From an uncultured Spirochaetales bacterium (lineage in GTDB: Bacteria; Spirochaetota; Spirochaetia; Sphaerochaetales; Sphaerochaetaceae), in contig CALXYO010000004.1 of the NCBI GenBank assembly GCA_944393005.1, positions 97,898 to 161,897 of the forward strand: 64,000 bases of DNA, given 5' to 3'. The first letter of the stretch is position 1. Every line of letters begins with the position of its first letter. The notes below the pieces were generated by a model that made no database searches, was not told where the DNA came from, and worked only from the letters and a program-made list of their open reading frames with translations. The translations under genes were made by a program, and so were the position numbers. This document shows positions 1 through 8,576 of the stretch, piece by piece.

Positions 1-570
1 CGGGAGGACGATTCTTGCGAATGTTCCGTATTCAGAAAGTCCGTCTATTCTTGCAGCTTCAAGCAGTTCATCAGGAATGGAGATGTAGAACTGTCTGAGA
101 AGGAACACGCCGAAAGCTGTGAAGCTCTGGAGCAGGATGATCGCAAGATGTGTGTCGATCAGGTGCATCTTCTGCATCATGATGTACTGAGGCAGCATGT
201 ATACCTGCCATGGAATTGCGATTGTCGCAATATAGGCAAGGAAGAGAGCATTACGTCCCGGGAATTTGCATTTTGAGAATCCGTAGGCCGCGAATGATGA
301 TGTTGCCAGCTGTATCAGTGTGATGATTATCGACAGCTTGAATGAGTTGAAAGTATATGTTGCCAGATTGATCTTCTGCCAGATTGTGACATAGTTCTCC
401 CAGTGGAAAGTCTCAGGAATCCACTTGATTGGGAAGGTGAAGACTTCAGTGGAAAGCTTGAATGAGGCTGAGAGCATCCATACAAGCGGAAGCAGTGTCA
501 CGACAGTCAGCACGATAAGAAGGACATAGATCAGAACTGTTTTTACAGGATTTCTTTTTTCAATCATCAT
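1..570 (-). CDS. Carbohydrate ABC transporter permease, MalG type (partial)
   Basis: Inner-membrane permease of a CUT1-type carbohydrate ABC importer. The frame opens at an ATG at 570 and is still open at base 1, so about 190 N-terminal residues are visible and the C-terminus lies outside the window. A short KR-rich N-terminus leads into a first membrane helix (residues ~11-27), then a periplasmic stretch with the STEVFTFP motif common in MalG homologues and several further helices. The EAA loop (LLEAARIDG, residues ~170-180), which docks on the ATPase, lies just before the edge. A GGAGGAC ribosome site abuts the stop of the partner permease, so the two genes are translationally linked. No ATPase is in view; such systems often share one encoded elsewhere. 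Confidence 0.9.
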   Translation of the reverse strand, partial: MMIEKRNPVKTVLIYVLLIVLTVVTLLPLVWMLSASFKLSTEVFTFPIKWIPETFHWENYVTIWQKINLATYTFNSFKLSIIITLIQLATSSFAAYGFSKCKFPGRNALFLAYIATIAIPWQVYMLPQYIMMQKMHLIDTHLAIILLQSFTAFGVFLLRQFYISIPDELLEAARIDGLSEYGTFARIVLP

Positions 571-584
571 ATGACGTGTCCTCC

Positions 585-1496
585 TTATAGATAATCAGTG
601 AATTTCTTCTCACCGCGGAACTGGACGATTGTCACAGCGAGAACGATGATGAAGAGGATAATTGATGCTGCTGCTGACTTTCCGTAATCCCAGTAGACGA
701 ATGTCTGGTTGTAGATGTAGTTTGACAGCAGTGTCGTGCTTGTTCCCGGTCCGCCCTGGGTGAGTGCGTAGATCAGGTCGAAGCTCTTGAAGCTGTTGAT
801 CGTAAGCATGATGAATACGAAGAATGTGCTCGGTGTCAGCATCGGCAGTGTTATTTTCATGAAACGCTGCCATCCGGTTGCTCCGTCAAGGGTTGCCGCC
901 TCGTAGAGCTGTGCGGGAATATCCTGCAGGCCTGCAAGGTAGATTAGCATGTAGTAGCCCATGAACTTCCATATTGCAACTATGATCACACCGTAAATTG
1001 CCCAGTCTGTCGATGCGAACCATCCCGGCGGATTTGAAATTCCGATTGACCTGAGGAGATGGTTGATCGGACCGTTGTTTGCCTCAAAGAGCTGCTTCCA
1101 GACAGCACCGATTGCAATCATTGATGCGACATAGGGGAAGAAGATGGCGGCTCTGAAAGCGTCCCTTCCTTTTATTTTCTTGTTAAGTGCGCATGCAAGC
1201 CCGAGGGAGGCGAGCAGGGTGAGCACGACAGTACATACAACATACAGAAGTGTGAGCCAGAATGAGGACTTGAACACACGGTCACGGAATATAGACTTGA
1301 AATTAGCCAGTCCCGCAAAGGTCATTGCATTGAAACCGTCCCAGTCCATCACTGAAAGCACAAGTGTGAAGAGAACAGGGAAGAGGATGAAAATCGCGAA
1401 GCCTATGAAGTTCGGCGCAATGAAGGAATAGCCGATCAAGGCATTTTTTCTTTTAAGGGAAGAGGCTTTTTTTTCGGCAATGGTCTTTTCTGCCAT
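585..1496 (-). CDS. Carbohydrate ABC transporter permease, MalF type
   Basis: Second inner-membrane permease of the same CUT1 importer, 303 residues, the normal length for this family. About six hydrophobic segments are visible, the first at residues ~20-50. The C-terminal half carries the EAA cytoplasmic loop (YEAATLDGATGWQRF, residues ~198-212), which contacts the nucleotide-binding subunit, followed by ITLPML. The start ATG at 1496 has a strong AAAGGAGG site. It lies between the binding-protein gene (82-nt gap containing a hairpin) and the MalG-type permease (14-nt gap) in one minus-strand operon. The substrate cannot be read from the permease; the neighbouring alpha-fucosidase suggests a fucosylated oligosaccharide. 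Confidence 0.93.
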   Translation of the reverse strand: MAEKTIAEKKASSLKRKNALIGYSFIAPNFIGFAIFILFPVLFTLVLSVMDWDGFNAMTFAGLANFKSIFRDRVFKSSFWLTLLYVVCTVVLTLLASLGLACALNKKIKGRDAFRAAIFFPYVASMIAIGAVWKQLFEANNGPINHLLRSIGISNPPGWFASTDWAIYGVIIVAIWKFMGYYMLIYLAGLQDIPAQLYEAATLDGATGWQRFMKITLPMLTPSTFFVFIMLTINSFKSFDLIYALTQGGPGTSTTLLSNYIYNQTFVYWDYGKSAAASIILFIIVLAVTIVQFRGEKKFTDYL

Positions 1497-1532
1497 TTTT
1501 TCCTCCTTTAAGTAGTTTTCTTTCAGGGAAAA

Positions 1533-1557
1533 AAGGGCTGCATTTTCAGCAGCCCTT
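1533..1557 (-). terminator. Intra-operon hairpin after the binding-protein gene
   Basis: A perfect 9-bp stem (AAGGGCTGC with GCAGCCCTT, 7-nt loop) lies between the binding-protein and permease genes. On the minus strand it is followed by only a short T-run. It probably acts as a partial terminator or 3' mRNA stabiliser that keeps binding protein in excess over permease, a common arrangement in such operons. Confidence 0.6.
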
Positions 1558-1577
1558 CAACATTTTGGATCTTGTTG

Positions 1578-2843
1578 TCAGTTAGCCATGATCTCAGCGT
1601 AGTTTCTGTTCATGTTGGCGATTCCTTCATCAACAGTTTCTTCACCGAGGAGGATGAGCTGGTGCTCTGCAAGGAGCATCTGGTCAATCTCTGTGACCTT
1701 GTCCATAGCCGGGCGGTCCGGAGAGATGTGTGTTGCATAAAGTCCGTCGAGGATGTCATCCGGCATTCCGTCAGCTGCAGCATATGCTTCAAGGTATTCT
1801 TCGCCTGAGAGAGCAGGAACCTGTCCGCATTCTGCGAGGATCTGTGCGCCTTCCGGTCCAGCGAGGAATGATACGAATCTCCATGCGGCATCCTTGTTCT
1901 TACTTGCATTGTTGATACAGATAGGAGTTGTTGCACCAACTGTGTAGCCGTTAGGAACATCTTCAGCATGAGGAATGACTGCCACACCCCAGTTGACAGT
2001 GGACTCACCTGTTGCGTTTTTCTGGATCATTGTCTGGATGAGCCATGAACCCATGGGAAGCATTGCAACCTGACCGCGTGCGAACACATCTGTGTAACCG
2101 ATGCCTGAACCCTGGATTGTGCCGTAGTCCATACATGAACCAGCTTCCTGCATTCTGAGAACCATCTCATAGTATGGCTTGAAGAATGAGTATTCGCCTG
2201 ACATGATTGTGTGCTTGCCGTCCTGGACACCCCAGTTCTGGACACATGCGTTCCATGAATGGAAGTGAGCGCCGTAGATCTTGTTTGCACCTTCTCCGCT
2301 TGTGAGCTGGAGTGCGAGATCCTCAAACTCTGTCCATGTCATGTCGTTGTCTGGATATGGAACACCGGCTGCGTCAAAGATGTCCTTGTTGTAGAAGAGA
2401 ACATACTGGTCAGTTCTCACCGGCATGCCGTATACCTTGCCGTCGAAGATGAAGTTGGCATCTGTGCCGTTGTAGTCGGCCATGTCGATTCCTGATGCTT
2501 CAATATAAGGTGTGAGGTCTGTGAGCTGTCCTCTGTCGTAGAAGGTCTTTGTCTTGTCAGCTTCCTTCACGAAGAACATATCGACATCTGAACCGCCGTT
2601 GAGCTGTGTGTTGAGCTTTGTGATATATTCTGTGGAAGGTGTGTCCTGAAGCTCGATCTTGATATCAGGGTTTGCAGCCTCGAAAGCGGCAATGACCTCA
2701 TTGATGTAATTGTTCTGAGAAACATCCCAGAATGCGAGAGTAAGTGTTGTAACTCCGTCTTCTGATGACTCAGAAGCACCGTTTGCAAAAACGGATGTCA
2801 TTGCGATGAGGGCAATGAGAAGTACTGTTAAAGCTTTTTTCAT
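1578..2843 (-). CDS. Extracellular sugar-binding protein of CUT1 ABC importer
   Basis: Periplasmic solute-binding protein (family 1) that delivers a sugar to the two downstream permeases. From the ATG at 2843 it has 421 residues, a normal length. The longer frame to 2888 is less likely, because AAAGGAGA sits 6-7 nt before the 2843 ATG and MKKALTVLLIALIAM there is a clean signal-peptide start. The peptide ends in FANGASES, a pattern frequent in spirochaete binding proteins; there is no lipobox cysteine. Motifs such as LTLAFWD near the mature N-terminus and GVAVIPHAED later are typical of the family. First gene of the minus-strand operon, divergent from the sensor kinase. Substrate is inferred only from the neighbouring fucosidase. 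Confidence 0.92.
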   Translation of the reverse strand: MKKALTVLLIALIAMTSVFANGASESSEDGVTTLTLAFWDVSQNNYINEVIAAFEAANPDIKIELQDTPSTEYITKLNTQLNGGSDVDMFFVKEADKTKTFYDRGQLTDLTPYIEASGIDMADYNGTDANFIFDGKVYGMPVRTDQYVLFYNKDIFDAAGVPYPDNDMTWTEFEDLALQLTSGEGANKIYGAHFHSWNACVQNWGVQDGKHTIMSGEYSFFKPYYEMVLRMQEAGSCMDYGTIQGSGIGYTDVFARGQVAMLPMGSWLIQTMIQKNATGESTVNWGVAVIPHAEDVPNGYTVGATTPICINNASKNKDAAWRFVSFLAGPEGAQILAECGQVPALSGEEYLEAYAAADGMPDDILDGLYATHISPDRPAMDKVTEIDQMLLAEHQLILLGEETVDEGIANMNRNYAEIMAN

Positions 2844-2927
2844 TTGAGTCTCCTTTTGAAAAGTCTTTTTACTATTCAATTCAAACATGGAAATTTTACG
2901 CCCGGAATGGAAAAATTTGGAAAAAAT

Positions 2928-3002
2928 TGGTAATTTTTTGAACTCATTTTATGAGTGGTATGGTAAAATCTGGCACTGATACATGCAATATTGGTAAAAT
3001 CT
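2928..3002. promoter_or_regulatory. Direct repeats TGGTAA(AATCT), candidate response-regulator site
   Basis: In the intergenic region between the binding-protein and kinase genes, TGGTAAAATCT occurs at 2961-2971 and again at 2992-3002, and a shorter TGGTAATTT copy lies at 2928. Start-to-start spacing is 33 and 31 bp, about three helical turns, all in the same orientation. AraC-type regulators such as the adjacent YesN-like protein usually bind direct repeats. The last copy ends about 40 bp before the start site predicted from TATAAT at 3030-3035. Confidence 0.45.
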
Positions 3003-3044
3003 TGTATTCATCAATGGCCCTCTTCCTATTATAATATGCTTTAT

Positions 3045-4745
3045 ATGAGGCAGAGAAAGATACTCAGGACATTCAAGTCAAAGCTTACGGTTGCGATTCT
3101 TGCATGTTTCTTTTTTGTGAGCATCCCGTCATTCTTCATAATTTTCTCATATATGAATTCTCTTGTATTCGCACAGAATTCAAGAATCAACAGACAGTGG
3201 GTGAGTGCGGCTGTCGAGGATGTGAATGATTCACTCTCTGCCGTGATAGATGCCGTATCGTGGGGCTGTTTCAATGACAGTGTCCTCTCATCAATGAAGC
3301 TTACGGCTCCGCTTTCAAGTTCACAGACGCTTTCCATCCTTGAAACACAGAAGATCGCTGCCGCATATATGACCGCATCTCCTGCATGGGATGATCTGAA
3401 CAAGATCATTTTCTTCAACAGGGAAGGAGTCTTCTTTGAATATACGAAGAACCGTTACGGTGCGCTTGAGGATTACGAGCTTCTCATTGACCGAATGGAT
3501 AATTCCGGCATCTCCTTCTCTCCCGGAAGCTATGTCGCCCTTTCAATCGGAACGACGCTCAACAGCCCGTATGAGGATGCCCTTCTTGCATACGGGAGGA
3601 TGGACAGTGCCGATGCATATATATATGCGGAACTTGACATGAGCATTTTCGATCCTGTCTTCACTGATGCCAGCGTCGACAATGTCTATCTGAGGGATCT
3701 TGTGACAGGAAAGACCTATCCCTCTGCCATTGATGAGAGGATGCTGGATTCCTCACAGTATCTTGAGGAAAGCTTCTCACTTCTCATACCTGATGTGGAA
3801 GTTGTCTATTTCGAGGACAGGAACCCGATGACGGTGAGCTCAGTCTACGGGCTTTCCATGTTCATAATCCTTCTTGCCGGCAGCACTCTTCTTGTGCTGG
3901 TTGTCTCGTTCATAACCTCAAAGTATCTGACACGTTCAACGACAAGGCTTGTGCGCTACATGAAGGATCTTGCTGAAAATGAGGATTACGGAAGCGTGGA
4001 TCCCTCAATAGAGGAGGGCGATGACGAGATTGCCAATATAGGAAAGAGCGTGAATGCCATGTCTCTTTCAATAGCACACCTTCTTGAAAGCAATGAGAAA
4101 CTTTATGATGAGAAAAGGGAAACTGAGCTTTCAATGCTGCAGATGCAGGTCAATCCCCACTTCCTTTACAATACGCTTGAGACGATACATTATCTGGCAC
4201 AGCTGCAGAAAGCTGACGGAATCGCCAGCATGAGTCGCGGCCTGTCGCATCTGCTGAAGAACATTGCGAAGGGCAATGCGGAGAGAATCCCGCTCAGGGA
4301 TGAAATCGGACTCGTGAAGGAGTACGATGAGATACAGCAGGTCCGCTATATGGGAATGTATGAGATTGTCTATGACATTCCAGATGAGCTTTATGATTAT
4401 AAAATACAGAAGTTCACGCTTCAGCCCCTTGTGGAGAATGCCATATTCCACGGTATCGAGCCCAGCGGCAAATGCGGCACGATAACAGTGAGCGCCCGCA
4501 GGGATGACACTTTCCTCTATGTCGAGGTCCTTGATGACGGAGTGGGCATGAATGATGAGGAGATTTCACATGTGTTTGATGAGAAAGTGCATTTCAAGGG
4601 CAACATGACCGGAGTGGGGATACGCAATATAAGGGAGCGCATAAAGCTCTATTACGGAGATGAGTGTGATCTGACTTATGAATCGGAAAAGGGCGTATAC
4701 ACGAAAGCCGTGGTCCGTATATTCCTTGAAAAGGAGGGGCAGTAA
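3045..4745 (+). CDS. YesM-type sensor histidine kinase
   Basis: Membrane sensor kinase of a two-component system controlling sugar uptake. Order of parts: an N-terminal helix (AILACFFFVSIPSFFIIF), a ~230-residue extracytoplasmic sensing region, a second helix (MFIILLAGSTLLVLVVSF), a HAMP-like linker, the His_kinase domain with phosphoacceptor His in NPHFLYNTL, and an HATPase_c domain with N-box LVENAIFHG, DDGVGM and GVGIRNIRERI. Start is uncertain: a TTG at 2991 and ATGs at 3036 and 3045 share the frame, none has a Shine-Dalgarno sequence, and TATAAT at 3030-3035 would put the transcript start near 3042, favouring 3045. The stop overlaps the regulator's ATG by one base. Confidence 0.9.
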   Translation: MRQRKILRTFKSKLTVAILACFFFVSIPSFFIIFSYMNSLVFAQNSRINRQWVSAAVEDVNDSLSAVIDAVSWGCFNDSVLSSMKLTAPLSSSQTLSILETQKIAAAYMTASPAWDDLNKIIFFNREGVFFEYTKNRYGALEDYELLIDRMDNSGISFSPGSYVALSIGTTLNSPYEDALLAYGRMDSADAYIYAELDMSIFDPVFTDASVDNVYLRDLVTGKTYPSAIDERMLDSSQYLEESFSLLIPDVEVVYFEDRNPMTVSSVYGLSMFIILLAGSTLLVLVVSFITSKYLTRSTTRLVRYMKDLAENEDYGSVDPSIEEGDDEIANIGKSVNAMSLSIAHLLESNEKLYDEKRETELSMLQMQVNPHFLYNTLETIHYLAQLQKADGIASMSRGLSHLLKNIAKGNAERIPLRDEIGLVKEYDEIQQVRYMGMYEIVYDIPDELYDYKIQKFTLQPLVENAIFHGIEPSGKCGTITVSARRDDTFLYVEVLDDGVGMNDEEISHVFDEKVHFKGNMTGVGIRNIRERIKLYYGDECDLTYESEKGVYTKAVVRIFLEKEGQ

Positions 4746-6319
4746 TGTACAAAGTCATGGTTGTGGATGACGAGCCCATTATTCTCTCCGGTATAACACA
4801 TCTGCTTCACTGGCAGGATATCGGGTGCGAAATAGAAGGCGCGTACAGAAACGGAAAAGATGCCTACGTCGCTCTTTCCGCATCTCCCGCCGATATAATA
4901 ATCACTGACATCAAGATGCCTGTCATGGATGGTCTTGAACTGCTGAGGAAGTGCAGCACCGACTATCCCGATATTGTTTTCATAATCCTTACCAGCCTAG
5001 AGGAGTTCCGGCTCGTGAAGGAAGCCATCCGCTACAATGTGTGCGAGTATCTTGTGAAGACAGAACTTGACGAGAGCCTGTTGAGGAATGCGGTCCTCAA
5101 GGCTGAAGCGGAGGTGGAGAGGCGCAATCTCCTCAGAGGCAGGGAAGATGGGAGCGAGGCGGACAGCAGCCGTGCTGCGGAGCTGATCTCCAATCTGCTT
5201 GTAGTACGCGACATCCCTCCTGGCATGAGGGCGAAACTCAACAGGGAGGGGATGTGCTCATCATTCGCCTTCATCGCGTTCATGCTGGAATATCCTGAGG
5301 AAAGTGATGATGTCACCTGGTATGCGGAGGACTATGAGCGGCTTTATGAGTGGGAAGCCGATATCATAAGGAAGATACTTCCCTCAATCTATCCGTCAGA
5401 CATCCTTGTGGCAAGCAGAAGCGGAGAGGCAAGCCGCATAGTCTATTATGTGCATGATGTGGATGCTGCGTCGCTGCGTGCTCTCAACAACAGGCTTGAA
5501 GACAGAGTCAGGAAAGCTTCCCAGCTTGTGACGAAAGTGGGAATAACCCTTGTCTCGTCAGCTGTGTACAGCGGCTCTGAGAACCTCGGCAGTGCCCGTG
5601 ATGATATAGAGAGTGCCTGCACTGCATTCTATCTTGATAAAAGCGACCCGTCGGTGTCAGGTCTTGAGCTTGACTCCGTGTACAGCAAGATCGAAGCGGT
5701 TATAAGGGAGAAGGACATAGCCGGTCTGGAAGCCTCCTTCCGTCTGATCAGCAGCAACATATCATTCACGGATCACAGCCTCTGGCAGCTTATGTTCACT
5801 CTCTCCGCACTTCGCTCTGCGGTATGGGCGGGCGTGTGCGCGCTGGGAATACATAACCAGCAGTGGCTTGATGACACCTTTTCCCTCGTTCCCTATATAA
5901 GCCGCAGGAGCATGGCCCTTGCTGTCATCGATGATATAAAGACAAGCATTGAAAGCGAGCTGTTCCGGCTTTCCGCATCCTCTTCATCACCTGTCATAGA
6001 CAAGGCGAGGGAATATGTCATCTCGCATATCGATGAGAGGATCTCGCTTTCCGATGTTGCATCCTACGCCGGTGTGTCTGAAGGCTATATGTCCAAAAGC
6101 TTCAAGAAGGTGATGGGTAAAAGCCTTGTGGATTACATAAACACGATGAAGGTCGACAAGGCCAAGGAGATCATAAAGACCTCCGGCTATACAAGAATAA
6201 ACGAGATAGCACTCTCACTGGGCTTTGACAATATCTACTACTTCTCGAAGGTCTTCAGGAAGATCACAGGCCAGAGCCCTAGTGAATACATAAAGGAGTG
6301 CCAGAGGGAAGGTGTCTAG
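4745..6319 (+). CDS. YesN-type AraC-family response regulator
   Basis: Cytoplasmic response regulator partnered with the upstream kinase. Residues 1-120 form a receiver domain with acidic pair D8-D9 and phospho-acceptor D55 in ITDIKMP. A ~270-residue middle region has no recognised domain, and the last ~100 residues are an AraC-type double helix-turn-helix (ISLSDVASYAGVSEGYMSKSFKK, then NEIALSLGF...YYFSKVFRK, ending GQSPSEYI). The ATG overlaps the kinase stop and follows AAGGAGG, so the two are co-translated. Likely target is the divergent importer operon, consistent with direct repeats in that intergenic region. The 3' end interlocks with the fucosidase gene: both stops read TAG from one CTAG. 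Confidence 0.93.
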   Translation: MYKVMVVDDEPIILSGITHLLHWQDIGCEIEGAYRNGKDAYVALSASPADIIITDIKMPVMDGLELLRKCSTDYPDIVFIILTSLEEFRLVKEAIRYNVCEYLVKTELDESLLRNAVLKAEAEVERRNLLRGREDGSEADSSRAAELISNLLVVRDIPPGMRAKLNREGMCSSFAFIAFMLEYPEESDDVTWYAEDYERLYEWEADIIRKILPSIYPSDILVASRSGEASRIVYYVHDVDAASLRALNNRLEDRVRKASQLVTKVGITLVSSAVYSGSENLGSARDDIESACTAFYLDKSDPSVSGLELDSVYSKIEAVIREKDIAGLEASFRLISSNISFTDHSLWQLMFTLSALRSAVWAGVCALGIHNQQWLDDTFSLVPYISRRSMALAVIDDIKTSIESELFRLSASSSSPVIDKAREYVISHIDERISLSDVASYAGVSEGYMSKSFKKVMGKSLVDYINTMKVDKAKEIIKTSGYTRINEIALSLGFDNIYYFSKVFRKITGQSPSEYIKECQREGV

Positions 6320-7623
6320 TCCGACACCTCCACTTTAAGTACGTAGTCCACAGGATCCGGCAGCACTGGATCCTCTCCCAGATCCGCGAAAACGACATCA
6401 GGGTAGTCAGAGTAATTGAAGTGTGTGACGATATGTACTTCATGTCCGCTTTCCAGCACCCTTATGCGGCGTATCCTGTTCCTGTCAATTCCCTGTATCG
6501 GAAGGGCTCCTACAGCATTTTCAAAAACATGAAAATAATAGTAGTTCCCTTTTCTTGTCACACGGCCGAAGTCCGGCTTGTCTATTCCGGCGTTGCCGCA
6601 GCCGTATATGCTCTCTCCGTTCTTCTTCATCCAGCCTGCGATGTATTTCAGGATGGCGACTTCCTCCTGCGGGATGTTACCGTATGCATCAGGTCCTATG
6701 TTCAGTATCATGTTGCCGCCTTTTGAGACGCATTCCACAAGCTTGTGGATGAGCATAGCAGGAGTCTTGAAGTATCTGTCTCCTGCAAAGTATCCCCAGT
6801 GGCGGTTCATCGTTATGCAGGACTCCCACAGTACGGGATTGCCCAGCTCGTCCTTTATTCCCTGGGGCGGAACGATCTGCTCCGGTGTCACATAATCGCC
6901 GTGATATGGCAGCGGATTCTTTGTCACAAGAGAGCCGAAACCTCTTCCTCCGGCTTCAAGACGGTTGTTTATTATGATGCCGGGCTGAAGATCCCTGACC
7001 ATCGTCACGAGCTTGGTAGCCTTCCATTTCTCACCTCTCATGCCATCGTATGAGTAGTCGAAGAAAAGCAGGTCGATCTTGCCGTAGTTCGTCATGAGCT
7101 CTCTCACCTGTGAGTGCATGTAGTCAAGATAACGGTCAAAGTCCCTCTTCTCATTTGTCTCACTACTGTTGTTCCTCATCGGATGGATCTCATCTCCGTA
7201 ATGGGGATAGTCGGGATGTCTCCAGTCGATTATAGAGTAGTAGATGCCGACCTTGAGACCTTCCGCCCTCACGGCGTCCGTGAATTCCCTAACGAAATCG
7301 CGGTGGCATGGTGCGTTCATTGAATTGAAGTCGGTGTATTTCGTGTCGAAGAGGCAGAAACCGTCATGGTGCTTCGCCGTGAAGACCACATATTTCATTC
7401 CGGCTTCTTTTGCAAGATGGACCCACTCTCTGATATCGCAGTCCTTTGCGGTGAATTCATCCATGTATTTATCATATTCATCTGACGGCATTTCCTCAAA
7501 ATGGCGTACCCATTCGCTCCTTGCCGGAATCGCATAAAGACCCCAGTGGATGAACATGCCGAAGCGTGCTTCCTTATACCACTGTATTCTTTTCTCATAT
7601 TCTTCCCTGTTGAAGGTGTACAT
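6316..7623 (-). CDS. Alpha-L-fucosidase, GH29
   Basis: Glycoside hydrolase family 29, retaining hydrolysis of alpha-L-fucosyl linkages. The N-terminal (beta/alpha)8 barrel carries FGMFIHWGLY (21-30) and KHHDGF (84-89), hallmark GH29 segments. D189 in LLFFDYS matches the family nucleophile position. NRHWGY, MLIHKLVECVSKGGNMILNIGP and a C-terminal region follow. At 435 residues it is near the usual length. No signal peptide is seen, so it probably acts on imported oligosaccharides in the cytoplasm. ATG at 7623 has AAAGGAG upstream, and a TATAAT (7647-7652, minus strand) lies in the shared region with the divergent AraC gene. Linkage preference cannot be told from sequence. Confidence 0.92.
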   Translation of the reverse strand: MYTFNREEYEKRIQWYKEARFGMFIHWGLYAIPARSEWVRHFEEMPSDEYDKYMDEFTAKDCDIREWVHLAKEAGMKYVVFTAKHHDGFCLFDTKYTDFNSMNAPCHRDFVREFTDAVRAEGLKVGIYYSIIDWRHPDYPHYGDEIHPMRNNSSETNEKRDFDRYLDYMHSQVRELMTNYGKIDLLFFDYSYDGMRGEKWKATKLVTMVRDLQPGIIINNRLEAGGRGFGSLVTKNPLPYHGDYVTPEQIVPPQGIKDELGNPVLWESCITMNRHWGYFAGDRYFKTPAMLIHKLVECVSKGGNMILNIGPDAYGNIPQEEVAILKYIAGWMKKNGESIYGCGNAGIDKPDFGRVTRKGNYYYFHVFENAVGALPIQGIDRNRIRRIRVLESGHEVHIVTHFNYSDYPDVVFADLGEDPVLPDPVDYVLKVEVSD

Positions 7624-7646
7624 GTCATATGCTCCTTTTGATTTTG

Positions 7647-7685
7647 ATTATAATACTGTATCGGTGCCGTGAAATAGGATATAAT
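7647..7685. promoter_or_regulatory. Divergent promoter region, fucosidase / AraC gene
   Basis: Two consensus -10 boxes face away from each other: TATAAT at 7647-7652 on the minus strand for the fucosidase, and TATAAT at 7680-7685 on the plus strand for the AraC gene. Matching -35 boxes are weak, as expected for activator-dependent promoters. Confidence 0.5.
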
Positions 7686-7715
7686 GACCAAAAATAAGGA
7701 TTATTTTCACTTTCT

Positions 7716-8576
7716 ATGAAAAGGCAGGAGTCGAAGGAAACGAAGGAGCGGGGTACAAAAGATTTCCCGCTCGGGTTCTATCGTGTTGATATCTCTCATC
7801 CGCGCTACAATATGCCGTTCCACTGGCATATTGAGCCTGAGCTCATCCGTGTCGTGCAGGGCAGTCTGATCCTGAAGCTTGAGGACAGCACAATCCGGCT
7901 TGAGAAAAACGATCTTGTCTTCATCTCTTCAGGTATACTGCATGGTGCAGTGCCTGCAGACGCGGTATATGAGTGCATTGTCTTTGACAGTGAGATAATA
8001 AGGCACAGAAACTACCTTGATGATGTTTTCATAAGCAGTGTCATGAATCATAAGGTTCAGCCTGACGCGTTTTTCCGCCCGGATGATGAGCTTATGGAAA
8101 TTGAGAATGGGCTTTTCTCTGCCGCATCGTGTACAGATGCATGGGCGCCTCTTACGGTGTGTGCGTATCTCAGGCTCTTCTTCGCATACTGTCAGAAAAA
8201 CAGGAAATACAGTGAAAATGATTTTGACATGGACAAGGGTTTCACAAGAGCAGGGCAGATGAAGGCTGTTCTTGAATACATAGAGGAACACATAAGCGAA
8301 AGACTGACACTGGAAGATGTGAGCCGTGTGGCAGGACTCAGCAGCCGGTATTTCTGCCGTTTCTTCAGACAATACACAGGAAGGACGTGTTTCGATTACA
8401 TGAATTTCATGAAAATGGAGAAGGCGGCACTGATGATGAGGGAAGGAAGGTGCACTGTGAGTGAGGCATCCTATGCTGTTGGATTTGAGGATGCCTCATA
8501 TTTTACAAGGCTTTTCAGGAAATACATGGGACAGAGCCCGCGCTCATACCGGACGAGTCATGCTCAGAATTCATAG
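7716..8576 (+). CDS. AraC-family regulator with cupin sensor domain
   Basis: One-component transcription activator. Residues ~20-120 form an AraC-type cupin (PFHWHIEPELIRVVQG, then LEKNDLVFISSGILHG), a pocket that usually binds a sugar or glycoside. Residues ~190-285 are the double HTH (LTLEDVSRVAGLSSRYFCRFFRQYTG and VSEASYAVGFEDASYFTRLFRK, ending GQSPRSYR). It is 286 residues, the standard size. Divergent from the alpha-fucosidase and so its most likely regulator. No ribosome site precedes the ATG, but no better start exists. The 3' end overlaps the convergent WYL gene by 13 nt. Confidence 0.9.
   Translation: MKRQESKETKERGTKDFPLGFYRVDISHPRYNMPFHWHIEPELIRVVQGSLILKLEDSTIRLEKNDLVFISSGILHGAVPADAVYECIVFDSEIIRHRNYLDDVFISSVMNHKVQPDAFFRPDDELMEIENGLFSAASCTDAWAPLTVCAYLRLFFAYCQKNRKYSENDFDMDKGFTRAGQMKAVLEYIEEHISERLTLEDVSRVAGLSSRYFCRFFRQYTGRTCFDYMNFMKMEKAALMMREGRCTVSEASYAVGFEDASYFTRLFRKYMGQSPRSYRTSHAQNS

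Noticed and set aside
2991..3044. TTG start adding 18 residues to the YesM-type kinase
   Set aside because: No ribosome site; the extra segment spans the predicted -10 box TATAAT at 3030-3035.
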